From positions 434,001 to 498,000 of the forward strand of contig JAJZBZ010000003.1 of assembly GCA_021846275.1 (NCBI GenBank): a DNA stretch of 64,000 nt, given 5' to 3'. Made by a program: the position numbers and the translations under genes. Each line of letters begins with the position of its first letter. Position 1 is the stretch's first letter. Positions 60,142 to 64,000 of the stretch are shown here, one piece after another. Below the pieces are notes generated by a model, which was given only the letters and a program-made list of their open reading frames with translations, was not told the DNA's origin and did not search any database. Source of the stretch: Acidobacteriota bacterium (GTDB lineage Bacteria > Acidobacteriota > Terriglobia > Terriglobales > Acidobacteriaceae).

Positions 60142-61905
60142 ATGACCACACCCCTGCTCGAATCCCAATTCTCCCTCGACGACTTCATGGCCGCCGAGCA
60201 GCGGAAAGACCTGCTCCGCTTCTCCACCGCCGGCAGCGTCGATGACGGCAAATCCACCCTCATCGGTCGCCTGCTCTACGACACCCGCTCCGTCTACGAA
60301 GACCAGGTCCGCTCCATCGAGGGCAAAGGCACCACCGCGCCCGGCCAGCTCGACTTCGCCCTGCTCACCGACGGCCTCCGCGCCGAGCGCGAGCAGGGCA
60401 TCACCATCGACGTCGCCTACCGCTACTTCTCCACCTCGCGCCGCAAATTCATCATCGCCGACACCCCCGGCCACGAGCAGTACACCCGCAACATGGCCAC
60501 CGGCTCCTCCACCGCCGACGCAACCATCGTCCTCATCGACGCCCGCAAAGGCGTCCTGCCCCAGTCCCGCCGCCACGCCTACATCGCCAGTCTCCTCGGC
60601 GTCCGCCACCTCCTCGTCGCCGTCAACAAAATGGACCTCGTCGACTACAGCCGCGAGCGTTTCCTCGCCATCCAGTCCGACTTCACCACCCTGCTCGACC
60701 AGATCGCCGCCGACACCGGCAATCCCGTCCAGCCGCACTTCCTGCCCGTCAGCGCCCTGCTCGGCGACAACGTCGTCCACCGCTCCGCATCCATGCCCTG
60801 GTACACCGGCCCATCCCTCATCGAACTGCTGGAATCGCTCCCCGCGTCTCGCCATGATGCCGCCGCGCCCCTGCGCTTCGCCGTCCAGCGCGTCCTGCGT
60901 CCCGACGCCAGCTTCCGCGGCTTCGCCGGCCAGGTCGCCTCCGGCTCCATCCGTCCCGGCGACCCCATCACCGCACTGCCCTCCGGACGCACCGCCCGCG
61001 TCGCTCGCATCGCCACCTTCGACGGCGACCTCGACCTCGCCCACGCGCCGCTCTCCGTCACCCTCGTGCTCGACCGCGAGATCGACATCAGCCGCGGCGA
61101 CCTGCTCGTCTCCACCAGCTCACCGGCCACCATCACCACCGACCTCGAAGCCTCGCTCGTCTGGATGGACGCCCACGATCTCGTCCCTGGACGCCGCTAC
61201 CTGCTCAAGCACTCCAGCCACATCGTCCCCGCCGCCGTCACCGCGCTCGACCACCGCGTCCTGCTCGAAAACGACTCCCATCACCAGACCCTCGACCACA
61301 TCCCCGCCGCCACGCTCTCGCTCAACCAGATCGGCGTCGCCTCCCTGCGCCTGCTGCGCCCCATCGCCGTCGACCGCTACCGCGACCACCGCCTCACCGG
61401 CTCCTTCATCCTCATCGACCCGGCCACCAACTCCACCGTCGCCGCCGGCATCGTCCGCTCCGCCCAGCCCATTCCCGCCTCGCTCGCCGCTCACCTCGCC
61501 ACCGCTCACTCCGGCCCCGTCTCGGCCCGCGAACGCTTCCTCCGCTGGGGCCATCGCGGAGCCATCCTCTCGCTCACCGGACCCACCTCCATCGCCGACC
61601 GCGTCGAGCGCGCGCTCTTTCACGATGGCCGCGTCACCCTCCGCCTCAGCGCTCCGGAATCAGCTTCCGCAGCAGTTCCCGACGCGGCCCACGAAACAGC
61701 AGCCTCCACGCTTGCCGCCCACGCCGCCAGCGCCGGACTGCTCGTCCTGCTCCACACCGAAACCGACAGCGACTCGCTCACCGTCTCCGTCGCCAACCAC
61801 TCCCTCACCATCGCCCAGGAAGACTCGCTCACCCGCCGCCTCGAAACCCTCCTCACAGACGCCGGCCTGCTCCACCGGCCCGGCCAGAACGAATACGAAA
61901 TCTGA
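60142..61905 (+). CDS. cysN: Sulfate adenylyltransferase subunit CysN with vestigial APS-kinase-like C-terminus
   Basis: 587 aa. The GTPase domain has GSVDDGKST (31-39), DTPGH (107-111) and NKMD (162-165), followed by beta-barrel domains to about 445. It couples GTP hydrolysis to APS formation with CysD. Residues 463-575 resemble the APS kinase domain of CysNC fusions (ERFLRWGHRGAILSLTG, then IADRVERALF, and a VIV-type AGLLVLL strand), but the segment that should hold the P-loop GxSGxGKS after LTG (478-480) is deleted, so it cannot bind ATP in the usual way. Without that part the length is normal. Confidence 0.93.
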   Translation: MTTPLLESQFSLDDFMAAEQRKDLLRFSTAGSVDDGKSTLIGRLLYDTRSVYEDQVRSIEGKGTTAPGQLDFALLTDGLRAEREQGITIDVAYRYFSTSRRKFIIADTPGHEQYTRNMATGSSTADATIVLIDARKGVLPQSRRHAYIASLLGVRHLLVAVNKMDLVDYSRERFLAIQSDFTTLLDQIAADTGNPVQPHFLPVSALLGDNVVHRSASMPWYTGPSLIELLESLPASRHDAAAPLRFAVQRVLRPDASFRGFAGQVASGSIRPGDPITALPSGRTARVARIATFDGDLDLAHAPLSVTLVLDREIDISRGDLLVSTSSPATITTDLEASLVWMDAHDLVPGRRYLLKHSSHIVPAAVTALDHRVLLENDSHHQTLDHIPAATLSLNQIGVASLRLLRPIAVDRYRDHRLTGSFILIDPATNSTVAAGIVRSAQPIPASLAAHLATAHSGPVSARERFLRWGHRGAILSLTGPTSIADRVERALFHDGRVTLRLSAPESASAAVPDAAHETAASTLAAHAASAGLLVLLHTETDSDSLTVSVANHSLTIAQEDSLTRRLETLLTDAGLLHRPGQNEYEI

Positions 61906-61951
61906 CCCCGGCAAACATCTGCCCACCGCCCGCTCCCGGAGAACCACTCGC

Positions 61952-62746
61952 ATGACGACCGAAAAACCCGCCAGCCCTTCGACCATCCCCGCCGAAATCC
62001 CCGCCGATCTCGGCTCGGGACTGGTCTCACGCCTGGAGCAGGTCCGCTCGACGCTCCGCCAGCATCTCACCCCGTCGCCGGAAGGCGTCTGCCTCACCTG
62101 CAGCTTCCAGGCCGAGGACGTTCTGCTCGCGCGCCTCGCTCTCGACCTCGCGCCCAGCCTGCCCATCCTCTTTCTCGACACCGGCTACCACTTCGCCGAA
62201 ACCCTCGCCTACCGCGACCAGCTCGCCCGCGACTGGCGGATGAACCTCATCCACCTGCTTCCGGCCCAATCCGTCGCCGATCAGGAGCGCCAGCATGGCC
62301 TGCTTCACCAGTCCGCGCCCGACCAATGCTGCAAACTCCGCAAAGTCGAGCCGCTCTTCGCCGCCCTCGCCAGCTACCGCACCTGGTTCACCGGCCTGCG
62401 CCGCGAACAGGCACGCAGCCGCGCCGCACTCGAAGCGTCCGCACCCTTCGCGCTGCCCGGCGGCCAGACCATCCTCAAGCTTGCCCCGCTCGCCGACTGG
62501 TCCACGCGCGATGTCTGGTACGCCTGCCAGCAGCTCGCCATCCCGCTCCTGCCGCTCTACGCACAGGGCTACACCAGCATCGGCTGCCAGCCCTGCACCA
62601 CGCTCCCGCTCGACCCCAACGATCCCCGCTCCGGGCGCTGGGCCGGGCGAAAGGTCGAGTGCGGCATCCACATCGCCGCCGCACCCAGCCCCTCAGCGCC
62701 CAGCCCGTCAGCACCCGCACCGCCAGAACCCAACCGCGCCGCCTGA
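61952..62746 (+). CDS. cysH: Adenylyl-sulfate reductase, CysH family
   Basis: A 264-aa thioredoxin-type reductase. Four iron-sulfur cysteines are present: Cys126-Cys127 in CCKLRKVEPL, and Cys212 and Cys215 in GCQPC. They mark [4Fe-4S] reductases that use APS directly. The catalytic Cys237 is in KVECGIH. FLDTGYHFAETL binds the nucleotide. It produces sulfite from APS. The start has GGAG ten bases upstream. The C-terminal tail (APSPSAPSPSAPAPP) is a low-complexity extension. Confidence 0.93.
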   Translation: MTTEKPASPSTIPAEIPADLGSGLVSRLEQVRSTLRQHLTPSPEGVCLTCSFQAEDVLLARLALDLAPSLPILFLDTGYHFAETLAYRDQLARDWRMNLIHLLPAQSVADQERQHGLLHQSAPDQCCKLRKVEPLFAALASYRTWFTGLRREQARSRAALEASAPFALPGGQTILKLAPLADWSTRDVWYACQQLAIPLLPLYAQGYTSIGCQPCTTLPLDPNDPRSGRWAGRKVECGIHIAAAPSPSAPSPSAPAPPEPNRAA

Positions 62747-62785
62747 ACTGGCCCAGCCTGAACTGGCCCCGCCTGAACGGCAACG
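62741..62785. repeat. 15-bp tandem repeat at the cysH end
   Basis: GCCTGAACTGGCCC(A/C) occurs at 62741-62755 and 62756-62770, with a partial third copy at 62771-62785. The first copy contains the cysH stop codon, so repeat slippage could move or duplicate the gene end. Confidence 0.8.
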
Positions 62786-62831
62786 CCACACGAAACCCGC
62801 CCGACGAAACCCACAAGACTGGACTCGCTCC

Positions 62832-63773
62832 ATGCCCGCCCTGCTCGGCTTCCTCATCGCGCTCTCCATCACCCTCACCGGCGTCGGCGTCGGCACGCTC
62901 TCCGTGCCGCTGCTCATGCTCGTCGTCGGCGTCCCCGCCACCGAAGCCGTCGCCCTCGGACTCACCTTCTCCGCCGCCGTCAAGCTCCTGCTCGCCCCGG
63001 CTCAGATCGCGCGCGGCCACGTCTCCTGGCCCGTCCTGCGCACGCTCCTCGTCGGAGCGATTCCCGGCGTTCTCCTCGGCTCGCTCCTGCTCCATCGCCT
63101 CGCCGGCTCGCTCGCCCTGCTCAACGCCGCGCTCGGCCTCGTCCTCATCGCCACCGCCGCCAGCCAGATCCACTTCCACTTCCGCCCGACAGCAAACAAC
63201 CGCGAATCCGCCCACCCGGCCAGCCCAGACAGCTCGTCCAGCTCAGACAGCCCAGCCAGCTCGTCCAGCCCAGACAGCCCAGACAGCCCGCACCGCCGAC
63301 CCTGGCTGCTCGCCGCGCTCATGCTTCCCGTCGGAGCCGAAGTCGGCTTCTCCTCCGCCGGAGCCGGCGCGCTCGGCTCCGCCGCTCTGCTCGCCTTCAC
63401 CACGCTCGCCCCGGCACAGGTCGTCGGCACCGACATCCTCTTCGGAGCCATCCTCTCGCTCACCGGCTCGCTCCTCCACGGCCTGCCGCTCGCCCTGCGC
63501 TCGCCTCTGCTTCCGCCCATGCTCCTCGGCGGAGTCGCCGGCTCGCTCACCGGCCTGCAGCTAGCCACCCGCCTGCCGCGCCGCCCGCTGCGACTCGCCC
63601 TCTGGCTCCTGCTGCTCACCCTCGGCGGCCAGCTCGTCCACTCCAGCCTCCGCCCACACAGCCTACGCCCAGCCCACTCCGCCCAGCGCCTGGCCGCCGC
63701 CAACCTGCCAGAAGCAGCCCATCCCTCCACCTCCGCCTACCCGCGCCGCTCCCTGCAAAATCCGGATCACTAG
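62832..63773 (+). CDS. TauE/SafE-family sulfite exporter candidate
   Basis: A 313-aa inner-membrane protein with about eight hydrophobic helices, including LIALSITLTGVGVGTLSVPLLM and GAEVGFSSAGAGALGSAALLAFT with the duplicated Gly-rich pattern of TauE/SafE transporters. A Ser/Asp/Pro-rich loop (about 125-150, SSSSSDSPASSSSPD) splits the halves. Next to the sulfate operon it probably exports or imports sulfite or another sulfur anion. A charged C-terminal tail follows the last helix. Confidence 0.87.
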   Translation: MPALLGFLIALSITLTGVGVGTLSVPLLMLVVGVPATEAVALGLTFSAAVKLLLAPAQIARGHVSWPVLRTLLVGAIPGVLLGSLLLHRLAGSLALLNAALGLVLIATAASQIHFHFRPTANNRESAHPASPDSSSSSDSPASSSSPDSPDSPHRRPWLLAALMLPVGAEVGFSSAGAGALGSAALLAFTTLAPAQVVGTDILFGAILSLTGSLLHGLPLALRSPLLPPMLLGGVAGSLTGLQLATRLPRRPLRLALWLLLLTLGGQLVHSSLRPHSLRPAHSAQRLAAANLPEAAHPSTSAYPRRSLQNPDH

Positions 63774-63887
63774 AGCAAAATCACAGCTACTGTGCCCAGC
63801 GGAGTCGATCCCGACTCCGCCGTTCCTCCAGGAGCGGCAGCCCAGGCGATTGTCAGTCCGGGTACACCGATTGTGATTCCACCTTAA
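63774..63887 (+). pseudogene. Possible remnant of a protein C-terminus
   Basis: Directly after the TauE-type stop the same frame stays open for 37 codons, reading ITATVPSGVDPDSAVPPG and AIVSPGTPIVIPP before a TAA. It has protein-like composition but no start codon, so it may be a gene fragment left by deletion. Base composition is lower in GC than the surrounding genes. Confidence 0.25.
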
Positions 63888-64000
63888 AGCCAGATATCCG
63901 TGCCTCGCAGCAATCCCCGCACAAAGTTGACTGCACGCTTCGGAACAGAACTGTAATTCTGGTTTGCTTTGGCGCCTATTCCCACCGGCTCGCAGTTCAC
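63884..64000 (-). CDS. Possible C-terminal end of a minus-strand gene cut by window edge
   Basis: An open frame of 38 codons enters from the right edge and ends in TAA at 63884-63886, reading NYSSVPKRAVNFVRGLLRG near its end. Only the tail is visible, so it cannot be identified and may be chance. Confidence 0.25.
   Translation of the reverse strand: MNCEPVGIGAKANQNYSSVPKRAVNFVRGLLRGTDIWL

Noticed and set aside
61528-61905. Functional APS kinase domain in CysN
   Set aside because: The P-loop needed to bind ATP is missing, so the activity is not claimed.
1-64000. tRNA or rRNA genes, prophage, transposons
   Set aside because: I looked in the intergenic gaps and saw no cloverleaf, rRNA segment, transposase or terminal inverted repeats.

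Overview
The window is a GC-rich, gene-dense piece of a bacterial chromosome. Gene content and style suggest a Terriglobia-type acidobacterium (Acidobacteriota). Pointers are a TonB/ExbB/two-ExbD/TPR operon, many secreted peptidases and glycan enzymes, large Ig/IPT-type secreted proteins, an M14 peptidase of about 900 aa, an orphan LysW-like protein and many short tandem repeats at gene borders. This assignment is inference from gene content. I found no rRNA, tRNA, CRISPR array, prophage or insertion sequence.

Layout. 1-4699 (minus): a Tat-exported amidase cut by the window edge, then a tonB-exbB-exbD-exbD-TPR lipoprotein operon with a candidate promoter and a terminator-like hairpin. 4769-7774 (minus): secF, secD and yajC of the Sec translocon. 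8100-11474 (minus): gatC, gatA, a secreted unknown and an FmdE-like protein. 11757-18139 (plus): a secreted M14 peptidase, a GT39-type glycosyltransferase, a secreted esterase, a small unknown and a cytochrome c. 18218-21745 (minus): a three-domain GH18-like/NodB deacetylase/GT2 fusion, followed by a second GT39-type gene. 23342-28799 (minus): serS, a small membrane protein, a LolA-like protein and a 983-aa secreted protein with an eroded metallopeptidase site.

28993-46040: a mixed housekeeping region with trxB, yggS, an SSS symporter, DUF503, a D-aminoacylase-like amidohydrolase lacking its HxH motif, a GGDEF enzyme, arginase, ddl, fabD, a FliB-like lysine N-methylase, a rhomboid-like protein without catalytic Ser or His, an M28 peptidase and a LysW-like protein coupled to a secreted beta-sandwich protein. 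46082-53513: gluQ, two repeat tracts, a Y-family polymerase, two tiny membrane proteins and a 973-aa secreted unknown. 53620-58771 (minus): a GH38 alpha-mannosidase and a PAS/GAF/HD-GYP regulator. 59177-63773 (plus): cysD, cysN, cysH and a TauE-type exporter, forming an assimilatory sulfate operon.

The clearest functional story is the sulfur operon. CysH carries the four cysteines typical of [4Fe-4S] APS reductases. The C-terminal APS-kinase-like part of CysN has lost its P-loop, as expected if the pathway no longer needs PAPS. Other points of interest are three enzyme-family proteins with missing catalytic or metal-binding residues, several start codons directly downstream of a TACAAT/TATAAC box without a Shine-Dalgarno (possible leaderless mRNAs), a four-copy palindrome/microsatellite array at 47202-47432, and repeated 14-15 bp tandem duplications at gene borders.
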